From: Siphonodentalium dalli
Lineage: Eukaryota > Mollusca > Scaphopoda > Gadilida > Siphonodentaliidae
Length of the DNA: 64,000 nucleotides
NCBI GenBank assembly: GCA_032622095.1
Contig: CP136068.1
Span: forward strand, 52,446,443 to 52,510,442
Direction of reading: 5' to 3'
Shown here: positions 51,341-60,948 of the stretch, piece after piece
Layout: the number at the start of each line of letters is the position of its first letter
How positions within the stretch are numbered: position 1 is the first letter of the stretch
Program-made: the position numbers and the translations under genes
The notes under the pieces: model-generated
What the model saw: only the letters and a program-made list of their open reading frames with translations
Told to the model about the DNA's origin: nothing
The model's database searches: none

Positions 51341-51445
51341 AATGAATATTCATCAGTGCACAATCAATATCTCTGATGAATATTCATTAGTGCATAATCA
51401 ATCTATCATGAATATTCATCAGTGCATAATCAATCTCTCATCACA
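51341..51445 (+). repeat. About 33-bp minisatellite, three copies
   Basis: ATGAATATTCATCAGTGCA followed by YAATCAATCTCTC, three imperfect copies. Confidence 0.8.
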
Positions 51446-51513
51446 GATATATCTCCTCAATGTGGTTCAATCCCATTTGCATAAAAAGGTGCCTCCTTGT
51501 TGAACTTTGAACT

Positions 51514-51748
51514 CTTTAAACCATTCTTTACTAAATTGATTCTCCCACTCAGTTATAAAACTATTCATTAGAATGGTCTATTGCTCAGTTGGAGGGATGT
51601 TCAGGTAAAACAGACGACAGTATGCCAAAAAGATAATACAAGTTCAGAAGGATTCACATTCTTTGGCCCTGTGATCATTTGTTAAACTTATTATCTGAAT
51701 ATTTCCTGAGTCAACTACTAGCCCATGAGCAATTAGTAAAGTGTTAAT
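51514..51748 (+). mobile_element. Family A MITE copy 8
   Basis: TTTAAACCATTCTTTACTAA at the left, GGAGGGATGTTCAGGTAAAA inside, and AATTAGTAAAGTGTTAATAA at the right. The ends are diverged but the block order is the family's. Confidence 0.65.
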
Positions 51749-51759
51749 AACGAATCGCT

Positions 51760-52085
51760 CACTAAAGGTTATTTGCTGAACCTATTATCGGAGCATTCCT
51801 GAACATTTCCTGATATTGCCTGAACATTCCCTATCATTCCCTGATGTTACCTGATATTACCTGATATTGCCTGAACATTCCCTATCATTCCCTGATATTG
51901 CCTGAACATTCCCTATCATTCCCTGATATTTGCTGAACATTGCCTGAATATTCCCTGAACATTCCCTGAACATTCCCTCAAATTGCCTGAACATTATGTT
52001 TTCCGAACTGTCATATGTTTATAAAAAGACATATAAAAGAATGAACCATTCTAATGTATACTTTTATCCATTCAGTAATTAAATG
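51760..52085. repeat. CCTGAACATTCC minisatellite within family A sequence
   Basis: Irregular tandem array of CCTGAACATTCC, CTATCATTCC and CTGATATTGC units (about 51800-51990). It grows out of the family A phrase TTATCxGAxCATTTCCTGA and is followed at about 52040-52085 by the reverse complement of the family A left end (AATGTATACTTTTATCCATT). The whole looks like a second, inverted family A copy expanded by slippage. Confidence 0.7.
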
Positions 52086-52490
52086 AATTGCACTTGCTTG
52101 TATGGAAATGAGGTGACCACCAGTAAGGAGACTTAATTGTCAAGCAAACAGTCAATCAACAATGCTCAATTATACAATCAACCATCCATTAATCAACTAT
52201 ATTTATAATTAACAGTTCTCAACCAAGCACTCCAGTATCTATCACATTTCATACGCTCAAACTCAATCAGTAATTAATTTTTGCTTTACGTGAAGCACTT
52301 TCAAGTCAATTTTCTAACCACCAGAATATAACATTTTTTTATATACATTTTATTTTCAAAAACAAAGTTAGATATAAGCTGAGACTCGTCAGACTTGTTA
52401 TTATGATTCGTGTACAGATAGTTATTATGTTATCGTGTACAGCTATGAATTTAGGACCTTTCACTCTTTATGACATGCAGGCCTCAAAAT
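52086..52490. other. Intergenic, no recognised feature
   Basis: AT-rich; short motif duplications such as CAATCAACxATCxA near 52150-52200 and GATTCGTGTACAGATA / TATCGTGTACAGCTA near 52404-52446. Confidence 0.35.
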
Positions 52491-52494
52491 ATGG

Positions 52495-52591
52495 AGAATG
52501 AGGTCCCCAGAGGGTGAATTTAGTGACCCTACCCCAGCACAGTGGGCCAGCATCACTAAATTCACCTTCTAGGGACCTCATTCTGCTTAGG
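52495..52591. mobile_element. Family C foldback element, inner palindrome only
   Basis: AGAATGAGGTCCCCAGAGGG to CTAGGGACCTCATTCTGC with the centre CAGCACAGTGGGCC. The outer AAGCCTTGAAATAG arms are replaced by AGGCCTCA / TAGGCCTCAT, a different short inverted pair. Confidence 0.7.
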
Positions 52592-53957
52592 CCTCATCTC
52601 TTCTGGAAAGTATCTTTATTATCAAATTAACAAGATTTTTTACTTTCTTTAGAAATTTCTTGTTAATTTTTAATTTAGTTTCTCTATAACCCCAAATTGT
52701 CTCCCATTCACATATATAAATAAGAGAATGCATTGGCACAGGATCTTTAATGATTTGGCCTGGAACCATGAATACATCTTTAATTTTGAGAATTCGGCTC
52801 AGATTGACATTCCTAAACATGGATTTTAGCCATACTGTTTTAGTACTGATCTGGTCTGCCCTGGCAGTAAAAGAGTTGAACAAGTGAATGACAAAAATAT
52901 AGTTCATTGCAAGCCTGAAAATTCATTTATATACACTAAAGTTTGATAACAATGATATATTTATTTAAAAATATATTTTTAATTTTAAGAGTTTTCAGAT
53001 GTACAATATGAATAAGCTCAAAACAAACTCATAGTTTTACATCATAGTTTGCATAATATGGACAGATCGGTATGTGTGAAATGGGATTAGAACAATTCAT
53101 AACCCTCAATAAACATTGAGTAAAGATGCGTGAAATGATGGCGCAGGTTAGCTAATACTCAGCCTCTAGTCGCACTTTTTGATGATTTTTTTACTTGGCA
53201 GTGCTTCATATCGGTTGATAAATGTTTCGTCACATGCAAGGTGCAAACTGTTCATTTCAAACTGTCGGCATTTACGAACAACTAAGAGCAACTAACGCGT
53301 GCAAACTTGCTTGTGTTGTCATAAATTGACAAACTCACATTGATAAAATGTTTGTATATACCTTTTTATAGCGTTTGTTGATATAAATGTTGACAGACGT
53401 AGCATTGACCTCAGACCTCTAGCCAGTTTACCAACAACACGGAATACCGGAATTGCATGTGGGGTGCTCCCCATAAACAAAGGAGGAAAGTACATCACAG
53501 AAGAAATTTGATAGCAAGATCTCACAGCGTCATTATACCCGCTCACGCGGAATTGGCGATCAAGAAAATAATAGAATAGGATACATTTATATTAATGGAA
53601 TAGATTTATTCCAACAATGATGCGGAGGGTGTTATAGGAAGCTTACCGAATATCATTGGGATGTGGTGACGGTGGGAGAGCATCTGTTTTAAAAAAATAC
53701 AGCAAAATTAGCATTCTGTCTACTATTCCGTGTTTTTTATTTATGTAATTTGTCTCGATACTTCCTGTACATCACCACGGCTTGTGTCTGGCAGACAAAC
53801 TATCAGCTGACAGGAGGCCGCCAGATAAAAAAAATCATAAACAGGCCAACTAGAGGCTGAGTATTAGATAGGCAGAGGTGAGCTGCAATTCCAAGTTAAA
53901 ACTTCCTGCCAATCACTGAACTAAGTACTACTTCTGATGAGGACCTCATAACTAGTA
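52592..53957. other. Intergenic with one family B remnant
   Basis: CACATATATAAATAAGAGAATGC near 52711 and CCTGGAACCATGA near 52760 are leftovers of a family B element. Further right, AACTAGAGGCTGAGTATTAG (about 53848) is the inverted copy of TAGCTAATACTCAGCCTCTAG (about 53150), giving a possible element of about 720 bp between them. No gene is supported. Confidence 0.4.
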
Positions 53958-54211
53958 TTAACCCTTTGAGTGCCAGGTCCGACTTTTGTATCAACCCATA
54001 TACCCTGTGCCAATGCATTCTCTTATATATATGCGAGTCGACCATAGGTCGCCTCGCATATATAAGAGAATGCATTGGCTTAACAATTTTTTTGTTTTTT
54101 TGTTTTTTTTACAGTTTTTTACAATTTTAATATATTTTATTATATTCTTTAACAGACTTATTGTGTAGGTTTAGGGCCGATAATATCGGCCCCTGGCACT
54201 CAAAGGGTTAA
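53958..54211 (+). mobile_element. TTAA MITE with family B core and different ends
   Basis: Terminal inverted repeats TTAACCCTTTGAGTGCCAGG and CCTGGCACTCAAAGGGTTAA are perfect over 20 bp and bounded by TTAA, but differ from other family B ends. The core has the same hairpin TGCCAATGCATTCTCTTATA with TATAAGAGAATGCATTGGC. A second hairpin GGGCCGATAATATCGGCCC lies near the right end. Confidence 0.85.
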
Positions 54212-54880
54212 CTACCATTTCAGGCTCGTCTAATTTAACATATTACTCAATTGCAAAACATCAAATGTTACAAGCCAGACAATGAGGGTGCACATTCAAA
54301 CTCCAGCTCCGAAATTTTCTTGAGTGCAACGTGTTAACTGAAAACTTTAGTTTGAACACAACAGAATTTGATGTAGTGTATCACTGGATTAGTAGACAGG
54401 CTTAGAATGAGAACGTTCGTATACAGATAAATATTATCCAGTTTTATCGACATGCGATAACATCAGGCGATCACATACATCATGTGACCTTTAGAAACTG
54501 AGATAGCATGAAGTTAGAAGTTCTCAATTTAAACCTGTTTACAACTAATTATTAAAAAGAACAAGTTCAGAGGTACACGACATTCTGTCATGGTTAGTAG
54601 GCCCAAATGAGGTATAATTCTTGTCATGAAAGTAACAATATGTTACTGCTTCTGGCACAAAAGATGACAGGATACCTTAGATGCTACTATATTCGATTCA
54701 CATGCCGTTTGGAAAGACATTTAGTCAATTTCCTGGTACCTTGGAAAAATAATATACATTTACGCACTTCTAAATTGTTTTGTAACCACATAAATGCATC
54801 CCCCAGTCCTATCCCAGTTATCTCGTGATATGCATACACAAAAATAAAGACTGCATCAATCCTGTCAAAGACACCCTGTC
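54212..54880. other. Intergenic, no recognised feature
   Basis: Unique AT-rich sequence. The 73-residue frame at 54607-54828 has no recognisable motif. Confidence 0.35.
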
Positions 54881-55095
54881 TGATTTAACACCCCTAAATT
54901 ACTATTTCTTCTTATTAATCGGCTGTAAATTACTATTTCTTCTTATTAATCGGCCCTAAATTACAATTTCTTCTGATTTAACACCCCATAATTACTATTT
55001 CTTCTGACTTTAGCGGTGTTAAATTAGAAGAAATAGTAATTTAGGGGTGCTAAATCAGAAGAAATAGAAATTTAGGGGTATTACATCAGACAAGG
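54880..55095. repeat. Inverted and tandem repeat cluster
   Basis: Four direct copies of AATTACTATTTCTTCT (with CTTATTAATCGGC or GATTTAACACCCC spacers) are followed by two copies of the complement AGAAGAAATAGTAATTTAGG. The outer arms TCTGATTTAACACCCCTAAA and TTTAGGGGTATTACATCAGA close the structure. Confidence 0.8.
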
Positions 55096-55635
55096 TATCT
55101 TTAAAGTAAACTCAATAATAAATAATGCTGAAATTATGGCAACCAATAATTTAAAGTGGACTGCTGAACAACTTGTATCAAAAATAAAATATTGCACACA
55201 AGGATGAAATTATTCCAGGAGAATTCTCTATCAAATTAAAAATAAACTCAGAACTTGAATTATGATTTTTAATTTTAAGAGTTACATTTCAGATTTGACA
55301 ACCCTCAGTCTTACACAACTACAACAACAGCCAACTAGGTTTATATGTAAAAACATATTTACTTCAAACATTATATTTCACAGGTTATACAGGAATGTCG
55401 CATCTCAATCCAGCTAAAATAGGGGTGGGGGTGGGCATGAAGTAACAGAGCCATGAAGATGTCATAAGGTGATAATTATTGATTTCCAATCTAAACTTTG
55501 TAATTGTATTATGTACTCTTATGTACCGAAATTTGGGTCTAATTTCAGAATATGGAAAAATTTGAGTTGGATTTGTCCTGTCTTGAATGTCCCTGTTTTA
55601 GCATTCAGAGTTGTGAGTCATGGTGCAGCCATCGA
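55096..55635. other. Intergenic, no recognised feature
   Basis: AT-rich, with a short GGGGTGGGGGTGGG patch near 55421-55434. Confidence 0.35.
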
Positions 55636-55637
55636 CA

Positions 55638-56048
55638 CTCTTGATACAGTGTAGCCACCCACACACGCTGATATTCGGGGCGGCCATAGACACACACTTG
55701 ATATTCGGGGCGGCCATAGACACACTTGATATTCGGGGCGGTCACCCAAACACTTGATATTCGGGGCGGCCACCCAAACACTTGATATTCGGGGCGGCCA
55801 CCCAAACACTTGATATTCGGGGCGGCCACCCAAACACTTGATATTCGGGGCGGCCACAACACACTTGATATTCGGGGCGGCCACCCAAACACTTGATATT
55901 CGGGGCGGCCACCCAAACACTTGATATTCGGGGCGGCCACAACACACTTGATATTCGGGGCGGCCACCCAAACACTTGATATTCGGGGCGGCCACAACAC
56001 ACTTGATATTCGGGGCGGCCACCCAAACACTTGTGATACAGTGTAGGC
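55638..56048 (+). repeat. GC-rich 27/28-bp minisatellite, about 14 copies
   Basis: Unit CACTTGATATTCGGGGCGGC plus CACCCAAA, with a second type ending CACAACA. The first three units have CATAGACACA. It is bounded on both sides by GATACAGTGTAG (55644 and 56035), so the array probably grew inside a duplicated segment. Far more GC-rich than the surroundings. Open minus-strand frames follow from the repeat and are not genes. Confidence 0.93.
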
Positions 56049-56217
56049 ATGTTGTTCAGCAGTATACTCTAATAACTATTAATAACAATATTGAATAACC
56101 GATGATGACCCACACACAGCTGTGGATGGATAAGATTTCTAGTTTACTATAAAACAATAAATATGTATTCTCAACAACTTCTATTCTATATTGATTTTCA
56201 TATGTCTAAATTAATCC

Positions 56218-56484
56218 TAACCCTTCCATGACTGGAGCTTCCTGAAATTTTGGAAAAACCCTGTGCCAATGCATTCTCTTATATATGCGAGTCTTCCATA
56301 CCTAGGGCGCCTTGCATATATATGAGAATGCATTGGCCGAACAATATTTACCTTTGTCTTGTAAGTCAGTGAATTCTCTTATATATGCGAGGCTCCCTAT
56401 GGAATACTCGCATATATAAGAGTATGCACTGGCACAGGGTGTTTAATGCTGCACCAGTGCAGCTCCCATCATGAAAGGGTTTAA
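56218..56484 (+). mobile_element. Family B MITE copy 8
   Basis: CTAACCCTTCCATGACTGGA at the left and CCCATCATGAAAGGGTTTAA at the right, with both hairpin modules complete. It is followed within five bases by a family A copy. Confidence 0.8.
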
Positions 56485-56488
56485 GCAT

Positions 56489-56795
56489 TTAACCCTTTCT
56501 ATACTAAATGGTTTCTCCCAGTCAGTTTTATATTGTACAAAGGAATTGTCTATTATTCATTTACAGGGATGTACAGGCAATATAAGCAGACAACAGATAA
56601 ATAAAAGTACAGAAGGAGTCCTATTTATTGAGGGAATTGTTTAGATAATAAGTTTGTTAAACTTATTATCTGAACATGTCCTATGGGATAACTACTCATC
56701 AATGATGCTTTAGTATAGAAAGGGTTAAACTTATTATCTGAACATGTCCTATGGGATAACTACTCATCAATGATGCTTTAGTATAGAAAGGGTTA
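56489..56795 (+). mobile_element. Family A MITE copy 9 with duplicated right end
   Basis: TTAACCCTTTCTATACTAAA at 56489 and TTTAGTATAGAAAGGGTTAA ending at 56728. The last 67 bp (from AACTTATTATCTGAACATGT) are repeated once more in tandem to 56795, so this copy has two right ends. Confidence 0.85.
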
Positions 56796-56845
56796 AAGAG
56801 GGAACACAGAATAAAGTAGAGCCAATTTCCATAAATTTTAAATCC

Positions 56846-57377
56846 TTAAACCTTTCATGACGGGAGCTGCGCTGGTGCAGCATTAAAGACCCTATGCCAG
56901 TGCATTCACTTATATATGCGATTCTAACATATATAAGAGAATGCACTGGCTTACAAAATCAAGGTAAATATTGTTAGGCCAATGCATTCTCTTATATATG
57001 CGAGGCACTCTTATGGGGAAACTCACATATATAAGAGAATGCACTGGCTTACAAATTCAAGGTAAATATTGTTAGGCCAATGCATTCTCTTATATATGCT
57101 AGGCGCCCTCTCTAAACAAACAGTTAATTTAATCAGCGCTGGAGCAGCATTAAATATCCTGTGCCAGTGCATTCTCTAATATGTATGCGAGTCTCTCATA
57201 GGGAGCCTCGCATATATAAGAGAATGCACTGGTTTACAAGGTTAAGGTAAATATGGTTAGGCCAATGCATTCTCTTATATTTGCTAAGCGACCTATGGGA
57301 GACTCACATATATAAGAGAATGCAGAGGCACAGGGTTTTCGCAAAAATTCAGGAAGCTCCAGTCATCAAAGAGTTAA
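56846..57377 (+). mobile_element. Compound family B MITE
   Basis: Starts CTTAAACCTTTCATGACGGG and ends CTCCAGTCATCAAAGAGTTAA. Between them are four hairpin modules, not two, with a partial element start (AATTTAATCAGCGCTGGAGC) near 57128. This suggests one copy inserted in or fused with another. It lies less than 200 bp downstream of the SIK stop codon and may be in its 3' UTR. Confidence 0.75.
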
Positions 57378-57564
57378 AGACTTTCTCTTCCTGTCATTTG
57401 CTTACAGCATCTGAGCATCCCTAGAAATGTAGAATTGACTATTCCAATGCTTAGAACTGAATGGGTAAATCCATTCACTAAACAAACGATGATAATCTTT
57501 GGCTGTGTGAGGGTCATCCGATTTCCACACAAAATTACAATTATTTAACCTCACAAAGCGCTCA
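57378..57564 (-). other. SIK 3' untranslated region, start
   Basis: Unique sequence between the SIK stop and the compound family B element. No AATAAA is seen on the minus strand here; an ATTAAA on the minus strand at about 57127-57132 falls inside the MITE. The open frame at 57402-57599 overlaps the SIK end in another frame and is not considered real. Confidence 0.45.
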
Positions 57565-59412
57565 TCAAGAGAGATCCATCTCTTCATCATTCCCAACATT
57601 CACAATCGGCTTCTGAGAATATGAAGCCTGCAAAATCGACTGTGCTTGCGATATTTGTGAATCGCTCGCCGAGCATGGAGTATTTCCATTCACAGAAATG
57701 TCGCCTACACACAGATGATTTTCACTTCCGATAGAAAGTCCTGCGATTCCTGTCCCAACACTCGCAAAATATGATTGGTCCTGCGAATGTGCCTTCCCAT
57801 TTGGAAAAGCCATGTCGCCGCTAACATTCGGATAAATACCTAATGTATTACTGCTTTCTGCCAACGTTCCTGAACCCGAATAACTTCCTTGCAGAAGCGT
57901 GTGAGAAAGAACGTCCTCCGACAGTTCAAGTTTTTGGCCAGGTGGCAGAAGTTGCGAAAGAGTGTTTTTTCGTTCAACTCTCGCACCAGTTGACTGATTG
58001 CTTGCACTTGATAATTGATCTTCTAAGCTAAAGTCATTAAAATTTGGTGGATTTTTCGTGTCGATTTGCAACATTTGTAGTTGCTGTTGGAGCGGCGTGT
58101 GTTTCTGGAACGTCTGCCGTTTTTGTTGCAGACGATGCTGAAGAAGCTGTTGCTGTAACGATTTGACGGGTGACTGAATTTGATATGCTGACATTGGCAA
58201 CTCTTCTGTTCTGTCAATGTGTTGCTCTAGCTGTCGACTGTGCTTCATCGCCAAGAATTTATGTGGCTGCATGTCGACCGTGTCTGAAGGTAAACTCATC
58301 CTTTTCAATAAAGGATGTGATGATTTTATCCCATACCTAGAATTATACTCATCCAGCGACATTTGTCGAAAACCGGCTCTGTCATTATAATGACGTTGCC
58401 TGGCCCGTAAAGCCTCTTCATCGTTTAAAAATTCCTTGTACCTGTTTTGAAGCTCTTGATGTTCCTGGCGAAGTTCGGCCATGCCTTGCGTCCGCATTCC
58501 TTCACGTAATCGTTGCTTAAACGCTATAACTCCTTGAGCTACAAGTCCATCAGAAGCTCGTCTGCCTTCCCTGAAATTAACAGGTGACCTCATTCGCGAC
58601 CTCTCCATGGTAACATTTTCCTGCAGCGTGCATGTTTTTTCATCGGTAGCATCAGATATTGCGTTCGAATCCTCACTGACCTGGCTTAAAGGTGGCTGAT
58701 TGTCATTTGGGCCTCCGACTAGACCAGGATGCAACAGAGAATTGATGCTACTTTGAGAGTTTAGACAAAGACTAGACATAGAATCGGGCTCAAACGATGA
58801 GTCGAAGCTGGTGAATGTCGAACTCAAGTTTGGCTGGTCAGTTTTCGATTGATCCTTGTTACTGTTGTTCGATTCAACTCCAACAATTTGTGACATATCA
58901 CCAAAAGCACAACTCGGGACCAGCCCGATGCCGTACCCATCACGAGCGAAACCCTGATCACGACTCTCCACGTTATCACGATTATCCTCCTTTTCATACA
59001 TATCTGCTTCAACACCCTCGTCGATTGACGTTGTTATCACTTGACCAGGAACATGCGTTTTGACCGTTGGTTTTGGAAACACTTCCTGTATGGCTATATT
59101 CACACCAGGTGGCACCTGTATGTTCTCGATGTCCAACAGTTGACCCCTATTACGAACAGGGACTGATGGGTAATCGACAGACTGACTTGTCTTCAGACAC
59201 GCTAGAACCTGCGATGCAGTAAGAAAGGGTGCACCAGCGCCTGTCATGTTCGGAGCATTCCTTATTATTGCTTGGTCCGATATAGTACTTGGTCTTCTCT
59301 TCCGTGGATCGACACAATTGTCTGTGGGATAACTGTATCGATGTTGACGAATTCGTTCTTGTAAAAGGTAATATATTGCTGTGTAATGATCGTATGCATC
59401 ATTCTTTAGAGC
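57565..59412 (-). CDS. SIK: Salt-inducible kinase, last coding exon (UBA end and regulatory tail)
   Basis: Acceptor TTGTTGACAG precedes 59412; stop TGA at 57565-57567; 615 residues. It opens with ALKNDAYDHYTAIYYLLQER, the typical second half of the SIK UBA-like domain. RKRRPSTISDQ (exon residues 37-47) matches the site around Ser358 of SIK2, and NFREGRRASDG (Ser at about residue 287) that around Ser587; in the family, PKA phosphorylates these serines, 14-3-3 binds and the kinase is held in the cytoplasm. A Gln-rich stretch lies at about residues 419-448. SIKs phosphorylate CRTC coactivators and class IIa HDACs. The frame is intact. RRASDGLVAQGVIAFKQRL looks SIK1/SIK2-like rather than SIK3-like, but the paralogue is uncertain. 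Confidence 0.93.
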   Translation of the reverse strand, partial: ALKNDAYDHYTAIYYLLQERIRQHRYSYPTDNCVDPRKRRPSTISDQAIIRNAPNMTGAGAPFLTASQVLACLKTSQSVDYPSVPVRNRGQLLDIENIQVPPGVNIAIQEVFPKPTVKTHVPGQVITTSIDEGVEADMYEKEDNRDNVESRDQGFARDGYGIGLVPSCAFGDMSQIVGVESNNSNKDQSKTDQPNLSSTFTSFDSSFEPDSMSSLCLNSQSSINSLLHPGLVGGPNDNQPPLSQVSEDSNAISDATDEKTCTLQENVTMERSRMRSPVNFREGRRASDGLVAQGVIAFKQRLREGMRTQGMAELRQEHQELQNRYKEFLNDEEALRARQRHYNDRAGFRQMSLDEYNSRYGIKSSHPLLKRMSLPSDTVDMQPHKFLAMKHSRQLEQHIDRTEELPMSAYQIQSPVKSLQQQLLQHRLQQKRQTFQKHTPLQQQLQMLQIDTKNPPNFNDFSLEDQLSSASNQSTGARVERKNTLSQLLPPGQKLELSEDVLSHTLLQGSYSGSGTLAESSNTLGIYPNVSGDMAFPNGKAHSQDQSYFASVGTGIAGLSIGSENHLCVGDISVNGNTPCSASDSQISQAQSILQASYSQKPIVNVGNDEEMDLS

Positions 59413-60724
59413 CTGTCAACAAGAACATGATATTAATTTATACCTGGGTGGAAAAAACAACAGGTTGCAACACGGGTGCTGGCATACTCTTGCAGTGCCA
59501 AATTTAAACATGGACAAGACGGAACCCCAAATTTAGGACTACAACATCAACATTTCCAAATATACAAAGAAGAAGAAAAAGGATAACTCTATCTAAAGCA
59601 GAAAATGTGAATGTCTTGGGTCCTGGGGACATCTTCCATATCAAATTCAACTCAGATGAGATGAAGCAAGATAAATGCCCAGACGGATACTACCGGTAGA
59701 TGGACAAAGTCAATACAATATATCCACAATGTTTTTTTTAAGTGGACGTAATTAAAAAGGTTCTATTGTTTTTATATTATAAGAAGATTATAAATGGTTT
59801 CTTGCAATTGCAATTCAAAATTTACTTCTACCTGTTAATATTATCACACAAGTTTGTTACGACACGGTGGTAGAATGATTTATGCTGATCATTGGACCTC
59901 TATAGTGATAGCTAACTCCTACCTCTATTGTGGGAGCTAACTCCTACTTCTATTGTGGGAGCTAACTCCTACCTCTATTGTATTATGTCGATCATGGGAG
60001 CTAACTCTTACCTCTATTGTATTATGCTGATCATGGGAGCTAACTCTTACCTCTATTGTATTATGCTGATCATGGGAGCTAACTCTTACCTCTATTGTAT
60101 GATGCTGATCATGGGAACTAACTCCTATCTCTATTGTATGATGCTGATCATGGGAGCTAACTCTTACCTCTATTGTATTATGCTGATCATGGGAGCTAAC
60201 TCTTACCTCTAAATGAGTGTATGATGCTGATCATGGGAGCTAACTCTTACCTCTATTGTATGATGCTGATCATGGGAACTAACTCCTATCTCTATTGTAT
60301 TATGCTGATCATGGGAGCTAACTCTTACCTCTATTGTATGATGCTGATCATGGGAGCTAACTCCTATCTCTATTGTATTATGCTGATCATGGGAGCTAAC
60401 TCTTACCTCTATTGTATTATGCTGATCATGGGAGCTAACTCTTACCTTTATTGTATGATGCTGATCATGGGAGCTAACTCTTACCTCTATTGTATTATGC
60501 TGATCATGGGAGCTAACTCTTACCTCTATTGTATGATGCTGATCATGGGAGCTAACTCTTACCTCTATTGTATTATGCTGATCATGGGAGCTAACTCTTA
60601 CCTCTATTGTATTATGCTGATCATGGGAGCTAACTCCTACCTCTATTGAATTATGCTGATCATGGGAGCGAACTCCTACTAGTACCTCTATTGTATTTTG
60701 CTGATCATTGGAGCTAACTCCTAC
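59413..60724 (-). other. Last SIK intron
   Basis: Runs from the donor GAG|GTAGGAG (GT at 60724-60723) to the acceptor ending at 59413. The first 820 bp on the minus strand are the splice-site minisatellite; the remainder (59413-59900) is unique AT-rich sequence. Intron phase is 0, so any alternative donor in the 39-bp array keeps the reading frame as long as the frame is open. Confidence 0.8.
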
Positions 60725-60760
60725 CTCTATTGTATTATGCTGATCAATGCCTAGGCTTTG
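59905..60760 (-). repeat. 39-bp minisatellite containing the SIK exon end and 5' splice site
   Basis: On the minus strand each unit reads GATCAGCATAATACAATAGAG, then GTAAGAGTTAGCTCCCAT. The first unit is the real exon end (DQHNTIE codons), and the rest are about 21 tandem copies of that exon-intron junction. GT positions include 60724, 60685, 60640 and 60601, then every 39 bp. Units 4-7 and most later ones have GAG|GTAAGA, a better donor than the first unit's GAG|GTAGGA; three units (about 60363, 60285 and 60129) have AT in place of GT. The coding frame stays open from the exon to a stop at 60209-60211, adding 13 residues (VRVSSHDQHNTIE) per unit. Confidence 0.92.
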
Positions 60761-60948
60761 CATAAGTCGTAGGATCTGTTCACTGTATTCTCCAGCTTTC
60801 GTCTTTTCACCTATCAGTGGTGTTGACGTCATCATTTTGTCCAGTTTCTCACCACCTTGCTTCATCCAGTGGTGATTGCGAATCTGTTGTATTGTATAAC
60901 GCTTTGACGGATCAAGAACAAGCATTTTCCTTATAAGGTGCTCACATT
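60725..60948 (-). CDS. SIK: Salt-inducible kinase, penultimate coding exon (end of kinase domain and start of UBA)
   Basis: Acceptor TTATTTTCAG before 60948; donor GAG|GTAGG after 60725. The frame reads (E)CEHLIRKMLVLDPSKRYTI, then QQIRNHHWMKQ, and later EQILRLMQSLGIDQHNTIE. CEHLIRxMLVxDPxKR and the HxWM motif are the end of the AMPK-related/SIK kinase C-lobe; LGID...TIE is the first half of the UBA-like region. Joined in phase 0 to the next exon it gives GIDQHNTIE-ALKNDAYDHYTAIYYLL, colinear with known SIKs, which supports the first donor as the ancestral one. The exon starts with a split codon, and the rest of the kinase lies beyond the right edge. Use of a donor further into the array would extend the exon by multiples of 13 residues. 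Confidence 0.93.

Noticed and set aside
55605..56050. Frames with GGRPEYQV repeats
   Set aside because: Translations of the GC-rich 27/28-bp minisatellite in three overlapping frames; no gene context.
57402..57599. 65-residue minus-strand frame overlapping the SIK stop
   Set aside because: Different frame from SIK and without recognisable features; more simply 3' UTR.
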